The notes under the pieces: model-generated | Databases searched by the model: none | What the model was told of the DNA's origin: nothing | What the model saw: the letters and a program-made list of their open reading frames with translations, nothing else | Position numbers and translations under genes: made by a program | Origin: Rhynchopus sp. YZ270_cl-10 | Lineage: Eukaryota > Euglenozoa > Diplonemea > Diplonemida > Diplonemidae | DNA length: 64,000 bases | Reading direction: 5' to 3' | Assembly (NCBI GenBank): GCA_964035575.1 | Contig: OZ037869.1 | Span: forward strand, 434,001 to 498,000 | Shown here: one piece after another, positions 30,691-40,444 of the stretch | Layout: each line of letters starts with the position of its first letter | Numbering within the stretch: the first letter of the stretch is position 1

Positions 30691-31110
30691 AAAAGCTAGG
30701 ATACACCTCATCCCCCATAGTACCGATTTTATCAATCAGAGATGAGACGTTAGGACTTTGGTACTAACCCCCCTAAACCTAAACTGTGTGTCTACATATC
30801 ACCATTCTCGGAGATGGCTATTCACAATGTGAAAGTCGCATGAGAAAAAAAACCCCCCGCCTATGAATTTTCAATAATATTGTATCTAAACACCCTATGC
30901 TGACTAAAGGGGGGTCTCCGTTTATTATTTGCTCTTGATTTAGAAGAAAAAATACGCGATCAAATATTAACTGAGATTCCTCCCTATTTTACCTTTTTTT
31001 GTGCTTGTTAGCAACAATACCCAACCAAAAAGGTAAGTTGCCGTGCTTAAAATCATTTTTTTTTTATGTACTTTCCATTCAAAGAAGAGAAAGCATACTT
31101 TAAAAAAAAA

Positions 31111-31156
31111 GAAAAGTTTTTAAGATGATCCTAAGCCTCTTTGTGCTTACCCATCT
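31111..31156 (+). repeat. Hairpin repeat family A copy
   Basis: GAAAAGTTTTTAAGATGATC, CTAAGCCTCTTTGTGCTTAC, CCATCT. Immediately upstream of an E-F composite. Confidence 0.7.
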
Positions 31157-31183
31157 GGTCTGACCCTTATTCTTGCCTTTTTT

Positions 31184-31362
31184 TTGATAAAATTGTTGGA
31201 GTAGTGTAGTTGCCTCGGTAGTGTTGCCACAGTTTTGTGCAATCTCCACTGTCCATTTTTTTTTTTTTTTGTTGTGTCGACAAATCCCCTGAGGACCCGC
31301 TTGGGGAACCTAGGGGTCTGTACTCAATGTTGGCCGAAGCCTTTTGTACTACAAAAGGTATA
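31184..31362 (+). repeat. Composite E-F repeat, fullest copy
   Basis: Family E (31184-31254), a T-run, then family F (31275-31362): TGTCGACAAATCCCCTGAGG, ACCCGCTTGGGGAACCTAGG, GGTCTGTACTCAATGTTGGC, CGAAGCCTTTTGTACTACAA. TTTTGTACTACAAAA is a terminal hairpin. The fixed E-to-F order here and at 30560 suggests one ~180-bp unit. Confidence 0.7.
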
Positions 31363-31741
31363 GACGTCAGTCGTCCTTGAACCCTTGAGAGCAACTTTTA
31401 TGAAAAATATATTTTTTTTTGTATTGTACAATTATCCCATCGTTCTGTTAAGAAAAAATGGGATTGGAGTGCGTGACCCAGATGGTGGCGGAAAGGAAGA
31501 AAAAAGAAAAGAAAACCCAAGTCACTTGAAGTAAATAAGATAAATAAACATAAACTTTGCGTGCTTAAGTTAGCTTCAATATTGGGGGTGGTGAAGGGCG
31601 AGGGCAGGAAAAGAGGATAGTTGTGAAAAACAAAGAGGGGAAGAAGAAAAAAACGCATGTAACGAAATAAAACCCATTTGAGTAAAGAGAAGAAATAGGG
31701 AGATAGCTTTTGACCATATTGCGACCATCAAAAAAACAAAA

Positions 31742-31788
31742 GAAAAGTTTATAAGATGACCCTAAGCCTTTCGTGCTTAGTCACCTTA
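31742..31788 (+). repeat. Hairpin repeat family A copy
   Basis: GAAAAGTTTATAAGATGACC, CTAAGCCTTTCGTGCTTAGT, CACCTTA. Nearly identical to the consensus copy at 5595. Confidence 0.75.
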
Positions 31789-32021
31789 AAAAAAAACAAA
31801 CATAGTTAATGTCGACCGACGGGTTTAACGTTTGGTTATGTGAAAACTCGGTATTCGTGCAGGCACCCGAGGATGAGCTCCACTGCAGGTTATTTATTTT
31901 TTTAGTTTCGACAAATCTCTAATGGTACTCAAAGGCGCAGATGCTCACAGTCGTCCTAAAGAGAGAGGTACAGGAGGTTCACTGCTGTACCATAAAAAAA
32001 AAAACCGAGGGAAAAAAAAGT

Positions 32022-32079
32022 GAAGTTGATAGTGCAAACGCCTCTGGGACGCAGGCACTGACACTCCGCGGGTTATCAT
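32022..32079 (+). repeat. Hairpin repeat family C, short form with tail
   Basis: GAAGTTGATAGTGCAAACGC, CTCTGGGACGCAGGCACTGA, CACTCCGCGGGTTATCAT. Shows that short and long forms share the CTCCGCGGGTTATC tail. Confidence 0.75.
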
Positions 32080-32189
32080 GGAAAAAAAAAATCCCGCCTG
32101 ATCCTGATCAATGGGAAGAAGAAAAATGTTAAGTTGATGGTGAAACAAAAAAAAAAAAAAAAAAACACAGAAGAAAAAAAAAACCCCAA

Positions 32190-32234
32190 AAAGTTTTGTA
32201 AGATGAACCTAAACCTCTCGTATTTAGTCACCTA
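32190..32234 (+). repeat. Family A hairpin with compensated stem
   Basis: AAAGTTTTGTAAGATGAACC, TAAACCTCTCGTATTTAGTC, ACCTA. The stem is CTAAA/TTTAG instead of CTAAG/CTTAG: both sides changed together. Confidence 0.75.
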
Positions 32235-33322
32235 AGAAAGAGCCTAATCTGGGGTGGAAAAAAAAGAGGGAAAAAAGAATAGGGACAAAGTGTCATACTT
32301 GATTTGACATAGGAATCCCGTACTTCTTTTCTTTCTTTTTTGTTGATAATTTTATTGCATAGATTAGTGGAGTTGCCGTGTAGACAGTCTTCACTGCATT
32401 TTTTTTTTTTTTTTCCATTTTATTTGTGTGTTTGTGTTCAAAAGAACTAATAGAGGGCAAGGCAAAGAAGAAAAGAAAAACTTGAAAAAAGGGGGTTTGG
32501 GGAAACGAGAAAAAATAACATAGTAGTTATTAACGAGGCACCTCCGACTGACGCATATGATGCCAGCCCCAAAGGAAAGCCCCTGCGGCGAACAGAAGGT
32601 GTAAAAAGGAAACCTAATGGCTTGTCCGTACCGTAGTGTGAACGGGAGCAATACACTATCGCTCGTCGGCAGGCGGTCCACGTTCTGAAGAGTTGTGGGA
32701 AAAAAAAGGCGAGCTTGAAAGATGTGCCAAAAAAAAAAAAAAAAAAATGTGCAATCAACGTTTTCCTAACGACGTTTTCTTGGTTTTTAAAAAAACTTCA
32801 GAAGAACGCACAAAAAAGGGGGAAATGTGATGGATGCACCATAAGATGGGGGACAGATATGTTACACAAATAATGATCACGGCAGAAGCTGTCGACAGTG
32901 TGTGTGTGTTTTTTTTTCCCCTCTTTTTTTTTATTTTTTTTTTTCGCGTTGGTTTTCCCCGTTGTTGCTGCGTGGAGATAATTTTTTTTTGCTTTTTTTT
33001 GATGAAATGGCGAATCACACAATCATACACTTTGTGAACGCGTGTTGGTGGAAAGGTTGGAAGGTTTGTAAGCATCTCGTGTCTAGTCAAAAAAAAGAGG
33101 ATAAAAAAACAGAAGAAGAAAAAAGAAGAAAAATAAAGGTTGTCAATACCGACACCTCAATCAAAAGAGCGAACTCAACAGAATGCAAGCACGCAAGACA
33201 TCTCTAGCACATCAACCAAAAAGGTTGGTGCTGCAATCACAGGACATACCCTTTGCAGGCGGAAGCCTTCTCTATGTGTGTGTGTGTTTTTTTACGATTT
33301 TTGTTTTTTTTGAAAAAAAAAA

Positions 33323-33376
33323 ATGGAGTAGTGTAGTTTCCTCGGTTGTGTTGCCACAGTTGTGCAATCTCCACTT
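33323..33376 (+). repeat. Repeat family E copy, left end replaced
   Basis: ATGGAGTAGTGTAGTTTCCT, CGGTTGTGTTGCCACAGTTG, TGCAATCTCCACTT. The usual TGATAAAATTGT start is absent here but a TTTTGATAAAATA follows on the right. Confidence 0.7.
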
Positions 33377-33453
33377 TTTTTGATAAAATACCGTTCGCAC
33401 ATCTTACGCAGCGTATTATGGAGGCAGCTGGTATGAAAAAAAAACAAAACAAC

Positions 33454-33528
33454 GTTGACTTGAAATACAAAACCCTCTTGCGACAGTGTACCTTGGTACA
33501 CTGTCACGAGAGGGCTTTGTATTTCCAA
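33454..33528. repeat. Family D snap-back: two 5' modules head to head
   Basis: GAAATACAAAACCCTCTTGC, GACAGTGTACC, TT, then GGTACACTGTCACGAGAGGG, CTTTGTATTTC. Arms 33462-33492 and 33495-33525 are complementary with few mismatches around a 2-base centre. The right arm is the only family repeat seen clearly in reverse orientation. Confidence 0.8.
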
Positions 33529-33545
33529 ATCCTAAACCAAAAGAA

Positions 33546-33636
33546 CAGGTTATAAGATGAATCGGGGCTCTCATGCGGAATCACCTTCAAAAAAAAAAAT
33601 TGGAAAGACGAAGCTCTCACAGTGCTTAGTCACTTC
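33546..33636 (+). repeat. Two diverged family A copies
   Basis: 33546-33588: GGTTATAAGATGAATCGGGG, CTCTCATGCGGAATCACCTT. 33600-33636: TTGGAAAGACGAAGCTCTCA, CAGTGCTTAGTCACTTC. Outer sequences are kept, cores differ. Confidence 0.6.
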
Positions 33637-33817
33637 TGATAAAGTGCTTGCACACTTTCCCACCCAAAACCCCCGACCCAAAAACCGTATCGTGTAACAT
33701 TTTTTTTACGTCGTTACACATTTTGAAACACACGGTATAACTCTCTCTCCTCTTAACCAAAGGGAGAACCGAAGCCAGAACGGAGAGAAAAAAAAAAAGA
33801 AAAAAAAAAAGAAAAAA

Positions 33818-34010
33818 GGTTGACTTGAAATACAGCCCAGTGCACCGCTTTGTTTCGCCAGATAAAAGTAGTTGTAGGGACAGAAGGGAATCTCATTGGT
33901 CCATTTCATGCGCGTCTTTGAAGACGAGACATTTTAGTTTGATACATAACCTGCACCGGGGGGTGGACCTCCCCCCAACCATGCAGTCCTACATCCATTT
34001 CGTGGTTTAC
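33818..34010 (+). repeat. Family D copy with ~100-bp core insertion
   Basis: GGTTGACTTGAAATACAGCC at the left and CCAACCATGCAGTCCTACAT, CCATTTCGTGGTTTAC at the right. The middle is longer than in other copies and unrelated to them. Confidence 0.65.
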
Positions 34011-34461
34011 ATTAAAACTCGAATGGTGCATTTTCCCCTCTCTCGTGCACAACAGTAAGAGCAACGTGTCCAGGAATGTGTTGGCTAAAACCCTAATATA
34101 CCCGGGTGTGATGAATGTGAGTATGTGTGCAGAAATCTACAATAGAATATGCAGTGATCAATAGGCACCCTACACCACTACACACCCAGCCAGCATAATG
34201 GACAATCTACCTTGCAAGCTGTTGCACCGAACCTAATATTTAAACACCCACCCAGCCAGACGAGCGGGTTGCTAAAAAGGGAGGATGTCAAAAACGGCCC
34301 ATGAATGTGTGACTAGGCCACTCTGTAGAAAGGCAAAAAAAAAAAGCAAAGGGACCGCAGTTGAGACAGAATACTTGGCAGATGAATATGCCTGTGTGGG
34401 ATTGGCTCACCGTGAAAGGGTGGGCTGAGACCCTATTGAGGGGAAAAAAATGGCAAAAATA

Positions 34462-34557
34462 ATGACTTTGAAATACAAAAAACCTTCTCGTGACAGTGCA
34501 ACTCTGTATGTGCATGGGTGGACCCCAATCATGCGCCATTTTGAGGTTGACATCTGA
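34462..34557 (+). repeat. Family D copy, diverged
   Basis: ATGACTTTGAAATACAAAAA, ACCTTCTCGTGACAGTGCAA, then GGGTGGACCCCAATCATGCG. Directly followed by a family B copy at 34563. Confidence 0.65.
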
Positions 34558-34562
34558 TAAAA

Positions 34563-34597
34563 ATAAGATGAATGTGCCTATCTTGCGCACCTCATCT
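34563..34597 (+). repeat. Hairpin repeat family B copy
   Basis: ATAAGATGAATGTGCCTATC then TTGCGCACCTCATCT. GTGC pairs with GCAC and AGATGA with TCATCT. Confidence 0.7.
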
Positions 34598-34750
34598 GAA
34601 ATAAGACAAGACAAATCTGAAAAGTAGAAAACATGGCAAAAGCAGTATACAACCTCTCTCACAAAGAAAGGATGTGACAAGAGGGAGGGGGGGGTTTCTT
34701 CGAACTGAAAAGCACGATGGGCCTAACGAACCCCTTATTTTTAAGATTTA

Positions 34751-34826
34751 CTTTTTGTTGCATCGACGCCTAAGTACCCCTTTTTGGGTACTCAATATTA
34801 GCCGAAGATTTTTTGAAAGACTTCTC
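34751..34826 (+). repeat. Repeat family F copy
   Basis: TTTTTGTTGCATCGACGCCT, AAGTACCCCTTTTTGGGTAC, TCAATATTAGCCGAAGATTT. The core AGTACCCC/GGGTACT is a hairpin with a T loop, unlike the core at 31275, so the core varies while the ends persist. Confidence 0.65.
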
Positions 34827-35386
34827 CTTATGAGAAAATGGGGGATATTTTGAGTGAAGTGAAAAACACGAAATCAAACACAAAAAAAAAAATGGGAGGT
34901 TTTTTTTTTTCGTTCCCCAACAACTAAAAGGTCATTCTCATCAAAAGGTTCTGGTCAAAGACTTTAAACTGTCCATCAGTGGGTTCCTTATTCCAAGATC
35001 AAGGGGTGATGCCTGGGGTAAGTAAAACCATGACACAGACTTTTTATCGAGATTTTTGCTTTTGTTGTTGGTTGTTAGCTTTTTATTATCTCACAGGAGT
35101 GAAATAATGTCCTGTCAAATGCAGAGTTCACAGCCCGGTGTGACTTGAAAACTGCGAACGGCTCCGCCCTACAAGAGTGAGCACACATGGTTGAGACGAT
35201 AAAGGTCTGACCAAAAACTGGCCACCAAAAGAGAGAAAAAAGAGGGGGAAAAAACGAAGAACAATGAATAAACTCACAGCCCTCAGGGGCCATCATCTGT
35301 CACAAAAGGGGGGAGGATGGAGTGGAGGCAAGAGAGCGTTTGAACGATGTGGTTATTTCTTATTTTTTTTCTTATTTTTTCTATTA

Positions 35387-36876
35387 TTATATCACAACTG
35401 CCGGATCGTCGACCCACTTGTCGACGTCTGCCTTGCTGACGTGGCGGACTGCACCACTGTTGTCACGTCCTAACCTGTTTTTGTGTTTTTTTGATTTATT
35501 TTTGAGAATTATTTTTTTCCATACTTTCCTGCAACTAACCGGAGCATTAGGTCCTTTTCTTTGGTGTAGTTCTCGTCGTCGTCGTCCATGATATCCATGA
35601 ACTGTTGTTGGTGGGTTTGTTGGAGCTCTTGGAGGAGGCTGACAATGGAACCCTTGACGCCCTCGGCACGTGCAAACTCTTCGACGGCCTTCCACTTCTG
35701 GTTGAAGCAGGCGTCAGCGATGCAGTCGGAGAAGAAGCGGTCGAGGTGTGCGTCACGTTCCTCGCCTTCGTTGTTGATCCAGATGCGGAGGTAGATCTGT
35801 GCAGCCTTGAACGGTGCGCGCAGCAGTGCGCCAACAATGTCTTCTACACACGGCACGTTCACGTGGAAGCTGTCCTGCCCTGCGTTGCAGTAACGCCAAA
35901 TGGGGTGCTTGCCGCGGTCGGAGTTCGACCGTGCAATGGGTATCGTGCTTGGCACGTCACAGATGTCTGCCCGACGTTTGCGCCCTTCGCTCTTGGTGAG
36001 GTCCAGCTCAGTGCAGAAGCGCTTCAGCAGCTCCCCTGCCGCCGCCTTGGCAATGTGTGTCGCCTGCTTGGAGTTGCCAAACTCTTTGCAGTCTGCGTAC
36101 ACAGTGCCCCCTACCTTCTTGTTCATCTCGTTCACGGTGTTCAGGGTGATGCGGTCATTTGCACGCAGCACGGTTGTGTCCAGATCCACCATGTTGCCTG
36201 TGTAGAAGCGCATCTTGTGGACCCCTTCTGAGCCGGACCCACCGAACTTCGCGTCCATATAGCAAGACGGGTCTGAGGAGAAGAGGTGCTCGCGGAGCTC
36301 GTCGAACACATCCGATCCGACGATGACGAGGTTGCGCAGGCCTGCCATGCTGAGCACCTTTCTTCTGTGGATCGATTGGTCCTGCACATTGGCGAAGTAG
36401 TTCGGCACATGGCTGCCTGCGGCGGGCACTGTGGCGGAGGACCCTGCACGGCCGTCGTTGTCGCGCTCGGTGTAGCGTGGACGGTCGTATTGATGCAGCA
36501 TGTGGTTGTACACAAGCGCCAGGAGGTGCATGTCGTGCTGTGCCAGTACCGGTGCCTTGCCGCCATGATAGGGGTCGAAGTGCATCACCTCTTCGTCAAA
36601 CTCATCCAACGTCCGCAGCAGACGATTGCACGTCACGGACGACAGCTGGTTGTAAGGCGAGGCGCTGTTCAGTGCGGGTATTTCTGCAGAATAGCTTGGG
36701 ATAACTGCTGCCGGCGGCTGCGAACTGAACGAAGAGTTCGGTGTGGTCGCAAGTGAGTTAGAGCTGTTCGTCGAGCATTGGTTCAACAGCGAGTCCGACG
36801 AAGACTGCTTGTTTATCCCCCGAAAGCTCGGCTTTTTCTCCTTCACTGCGCAGAGCGCGCGGAGAAGAATAGACAT
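35387..36876 (-). CDS. Unrecognised 479-aa protein (2 exons)
   Basis: Exons on the minus strand: 35525-36876 and 35387-35474, joined in phase 2 across a 50-bp intron (GTATGG...AACAG); the product ends LGRDNSGAVRHVSKADVDKW and seven further residues. Reading through the donor would give a shorter end (GKYGKK). No known domain is recognised. Residues ~1-75 are Ser/Asn/Pro-rich and probably disordered. The remainder looks globular, with segments such as RLLRTLDEFDEEVMHFDPYH, SMAGLRNLVIVGSDVFDELR and YLRIWINNEGEERDAHLDRF, and an acidic MDIMDDDDENYTKEKD near the end. No signal peptide or membrane helix. The ATG at 36876 is chosen because upstream sequence is spacer-like; an ATG at 37026 is also in frame, and a GCGCAG just after the chosen start could be an acceptor, so the N-terminus is uncertain. 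Confidence 0.7.
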
Positions 36877-37153
36877 GAAATACAAAAAAAAAGTAAGATA
36901 AGACGGGTTGTGTAGGTGGGGTAGATGAAAGCAAAGGAAAATGCAAGCCCTGGTGGAGGTGGTGGTGGAGCGAGGAGTGAGTGTGGTAAAGTGCCTGGGA
37001 GGGGAAAAGCGACGAGAACATTCCATTCTATCGTACCCTCCCAGCAACGAGGGTGATGCAATGCACTTTCTGGAAACAGAAAAAAGGGAAGATTAAATTC
37101 ATCAGGAAAATCGAAAACTAAACTTTTGTTTTGGTCTACAAAAAAGGAAAGAA

Positions 37154-37200
37154 AAGTTGTAAAAAAAATGAATGTGTCTGCAGTGCACACACATTCATTC
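37154..37200 (+). repeat. Family B-like hairpin, near-palindromic
   Basis: AGTTGTAAAAAAAATGAATG, TGTCTGCAGTGCACACACAT, TCATTC. GAATGTGT pairs with ACACATTC, with the loop replaced by CTGCAGTGCAC. Confidence 0.6.
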
Positions 37201-38173
37201 GTACCCCCACTATCGTTAACGCGCGCGGGGGGGGATCGCGCTGGGTTTAAATTTTTTGTCTGTTCCTCTCCTCTCAGATATGGCTGTTCGGGGATGACAC
37301 CATTTGCTGGTATTGCAGGAAGGGAAACCGAATGAGGGATACCTAGAGAGAGGGTGCTTTCACACCCTTCCCATAGGCGAGACAGTGATATAGGAGATAT
37401 GGGGGAAAGAGCGCTACGTTCCAGAGGGTAATGTTTTTTATCGGCCCGTGTGCAAAGCAAAACGTGTGCGGGGAAGGGGGGAGACCTTCAAAGGGGGTTG
37501 GGTTATTTTTTCGACTATTTTGACATTCGGTGTGTCAAAAAAAAATACAGATTTTTTTACCGTAATGATACTAATCGGAAAAGATTGTTGACCGTAATAA
37601 TGTTCGACCTTTTCAGGATTTTTCTGGAAGTTCGACCTTTTTTACGGTCGAACGTCACAAAAAAAAACAAAAATAGAAACTTAACACTCCTCTCACATAA
37701 AAACCTATGGGAGAGGTTGTGAAACGCACACACCTCAACCTGTTTGGTGAGGCGTGGCTCTGCAGCGTCAGAACCGCAAAGTGTGTTCAAAATGCTTCTA
37801 TTTTCCTCCTTCATTTCATGAAGCGACAAAAAAGCGGTTCATTCCCAACAGCGCACACATGCCATGCCCTTTTTTTTGTCCTTCTTTTACGTAACCCTCT
37901 GGAAAAAAGTGCTCAGTGCGTTTCTTCGCACTCTTCAGCCAATATTCTTTGAAAAAAAAAATTTAGTGTAGACAACCACTTTACAACCCCTTTGAAGAGC
38001 TGTTCATTTTTTGTCGCCTTTTTTTTATTGATTCCTTTATTTCTGAAAATACAACGTAAAACATTCCCTTTTTTAAAACCCTACTATTCCCCTACCAGAA
38101 CCACTTTCCTTCACAAAAGTGAAACTAAAACGCATCTCGATCGATTAAATAAAATGGAAGTTGTGCAAACACG

Positions 38174-38287
38174 GAGTTGAAATACAAAGCCCCCTCTCCT
38201 GAACAGTGTACCTTTGTATATGAGCGGCTACCGGGGGGGGTGGACACCTCAACCATACAATCCTACATCCATTTTGTGGTTTGCATC
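38174..38287 (+). repeat. Full family D copy abutting the permease stop codon
   Basis: GAGTTGAAATACAAAGCCCC, CTCCTGAACAGTGTACCTTT, GAGCGGCTACCGGGGGGGGT, GGACACCTCAACCATACAAT, CCTACATCCATTTTGTGGTT. It ends 5 bp from the last base of the permease stop codon, so in the permease transcript it would be the start of the 3' untranslated region, in antisense. Confidence 0.75.
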
Positions 38288-38292
38288 TAAAA

Positions 38293-39993
38293 TCACTTCA
38301 ACTGCAGAGACGTTGGAGAATGGGCATGGTGTGGGTGCGGCATAAACCCGATCATAGGGGATCTACCCCGTTTCCCTGTAACGAGGTGGTCAGGTCCGTC
38401 GAGAGGGAGGTCTTCGAACGCTGTGTGGAGATGCTTTGTGGAGGCGCGGGCGGTGAGCAGAGGGGTCACCTCGGTTTCGCTTTCGCTTGCTTCGTGGGTC
38501 TTATGCTTGCAGGAGAACCTCACCAGGTTGTTGATCCTGAGAAACGCCAACCCCCAATACAACACAACACCAAACGCCACAGCCCCACCACACATCACCC
38601 ACGTCTTCCTCGAGGCCATCCCCATCAACACCAAAATCAAAGCCACCGGCGGCACCAACATCACACAACACCCCACATCCCCCAACGGAATTTTAAACGG
38701 TCGATGCAACGACTTTCTCGTAAACCGCAGCTTAATAAACGCGGAAAACTCGAGAAGCTCTGCGAAACAATACAAAAAATTGAGCATTTCTATTATCTCA
38801 TGGAAATCATATGCAGAGAGAACACAAATACCTACTGCAGACATGAGAAGCGCATACGTTGGTGTACCGTTACGAGATCTACGCCCAAAACAGGCTGGAA
38901 TCATGCCCCTTTCTGCCATGCCCATGATCTGAAAGGAATCCGACGAAAGCTCCGCGATAAACATCCCTACATTCGAAACCGCTGCAGCAATGACGATCCA
39001 AAGAGCCAGCCACTTCCCTCCAAGCTCCTCTCCTACGACAGCAAAATGCCCATCTGTCCAAGAAGACATACTATCTCTCGTGGCGCCTACCCCAACAATG
39101 ATAGGTAACGCATACGCAAGAACAACCATAATTAACGCAATCCCCATCGCCTTTGGAAATGTGTTCGCCGCATCCCCCACCTCCCCAGCAAACACAGCCG
39201 CAGAATCCCAATAATTGAAATTCCAAAACATCAAATTCAAAAAAAGCGGGACATCCACCCGATCCATCCACCCCTCCTCCCACCCACCCCCCGCAGGAGG
39301 CAATGATAACCGCGACAAATCCATATCCTTCATCCCCAAAAACGTCATTATCACGAACGGACTCAACGAAAACAGCCCGATCAATAAGGACGCCTTTCCG
39401 ACCACCTCGAGCCCTTTATAATTCAGAAACACCAGAAGAAAGACCATCACGTATATCGCAGGCAAACGAATTTCAGGCCTATCCAATGAAGGATACACTG
39501 CAGTAAGATACTCCAAAAAGAGAACCGGGTAGAGACTGTTATCTGTCACACCAGACATCCACGACATATAACCTTCCATGAAACCGAGAAACGGTCCGTG
39601 CGCGGTTTCTACCCAAGCCACAAAACCACTTGCCTCAGGAAATGTCGTGCTAAGCTCTGCTGTGACCAATGCCTCGGGAATAGCCCAAATAAACGGTAGT
39701 AACAAAAACCCTGCGATCGCCACAAACGACCCCCCAGCACCCACTGCCGCTTCTATTCCAAACGGCCCTCCACTCACCCCATAAAACACCAACACCACCA
39801 ACGTCGACATCGAAATCCTCCCCTGCGTTGTCGAAGCGCTTCCCAAAGAAGGTGTACGGTGCCCCCTATCCTGTGGATGTCCCTCAGGAGACCCTATCCC
39901 TTGAGACAACCCAACCCCAGGAGAAATTGGTCGTGTACCAAGAAACTCCAACGTCGTCATTGCAGGCGGATTTGGATTGGTAAGAGGGGCCAT
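38293..39993 (-). CDS. APC-superfamily amino acid/polyamine permease
   Basis: 566 aa, single exon. After a Pro/Gly-rich cytosolic N-terminus (~60 residues), about twelve membrane helices follow. The first carries VFYGVSGGPFGIEAAVGAGG, the unwound GxG-type substrate motif of the APC fold, in the form typical of the polyamine/L-amino-acid uptake (PUT/LAT-like) branch. Further family-like segments are ALVTAELSTTFPEASGFVAW, FWNFNYWDSAAVFAGEVGDA and LLMSAVGICVLSAYDFHEII. The C-terminus is a ~70-residue cytosolic tail rich in Ser/Glu and His (MPHPHHAHSPTSLQLK). Predicted role: proton- or cation-coupled uptake of amino acids or polyamines at a membrane; exact substrate not determinable. The ATG at 39993 is chosen because upstream in-frame sequence is spacer-like. 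451 bp separate it from the next gene upstream on the same strand. Confidence 0.88.
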   Translation of the reverse strand: MAPLTNPNPPAMTTLEFLGTRPISPGVGLSQGIGSPEGHPQDRGHRTPSLGSASTTQGRISMSTLVVLVFYGVSGGPFGIEAAVGAGGSFVAIAGFLLLPFIWAIPEALVTAELSTTFPEASGFVAWVETAHGPFLGFMEGYMSWMSGVTDNSLYPVLFLEYLTAVYPSLDRPEIRLPAIYVMVFLLVFLNYKGLEVVGKASLLIGLFSLSPFVIMTFLGMKDMDLSRLSLPPAGGGWEEGWMDRVDVPLFLNLMFWNFNYWDSAAVFAGEVGDAANTFPKAMGIALIMVVLAYALPIIVGVGATRDSMSSWTDGHFAVVGEELGGKWLALWIVIAAAVSNVGMFIAELSSDSFQIMGMAERGMIPACFGRRSRNGTPTYALLMSAVGICVLSAYDFHEIIEMLNFLYCFAELLEFSAFIKLRFTRKSLHRPFKIPLGDVGCCVMLVPPVALILVLMGMASRKTWVMCGGAVAFGVVLYWGLAFLRINNLVRFSCKHKTHEASESETEVTPLLTARASTKHLHTAFEDLPLDGPDHLVTGKRGRSPMIGFMPHPHHAHSPTSLQLK

Positions 39994-40444
39994 TTTTGAA
40001 AAATTTTGAAAAAAAAAAGAGGAAAAAAAAAATTGACTCAGCTCATTTGGTGAAGGGTGTGTTCCTGAGGTAAGGGGGTGTGGAGGGAGTTTGAGTAGGT
40101 TGGGGATGAAAGGTAACGAAAGGAGGGGTTTTTTATTAAGATCGGCGGCGGGGAAATTAGGGGGAAGGGTTAGAGGCATAAAGGAGGGGGGGGCAGAGAG
40201 CACACCCCGCCTAGAAAACAAAAAAAATAGATTTAGGAAAAGTTGGTCACAGCCCTCAACCTCTCCTCGGTTTACCGAAAAAGGGGCAAGACCCTGCTCT
40301 TCCCTCCATTGCTTGGAAAAACAACGGAAAGCAGTAGCGCCACATTTTTCTGCACGAACCCCTCTATACCAAACCTGCATACGTCTTGCACCTCCTTTAC
40401 CCCCCTTTCTTTTTGCATTTACGCAGACTGACAGAAGAGGGGTG

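Larger units (their letters stand above)
28984..35386. other. Long gene-free spacer, densest in hairpin repeats
   Basis: 6.4 kb without a supportable gene. 28984-29110 and 29640-29720 hold GTGCAAAAA/TTTTTGCAC palindromic patches. Two CCGCTCGCTTCGCTCGCGG 19-mers lie at 29349-29367 and 29390-29408. From 29.9 kb on it carries families A, B, C, D, E and F, entered separately; an extra family A copy is at 30050-30090 and E/F fragments at 31848-31945 and 32343-32396. Confidence 0.6.
36877..38292. other. Intergenic spacer
   Basis: 1.4 kb with a family B-like hairpin (37154-37200) and a full family D copy (38174-38287). The stretch 37560-37670 contains GTTCGACC/GGTCGAAC inverted bits. No gene is supported. 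Confidence 0.6.

Noticed and set aside
36877-37047. Upstream extension of the 479-aa gene to 37026 or 37047
   Set aside because: The first is in spacer-like sequence, and 37047 is a TTG codon, not ATG.
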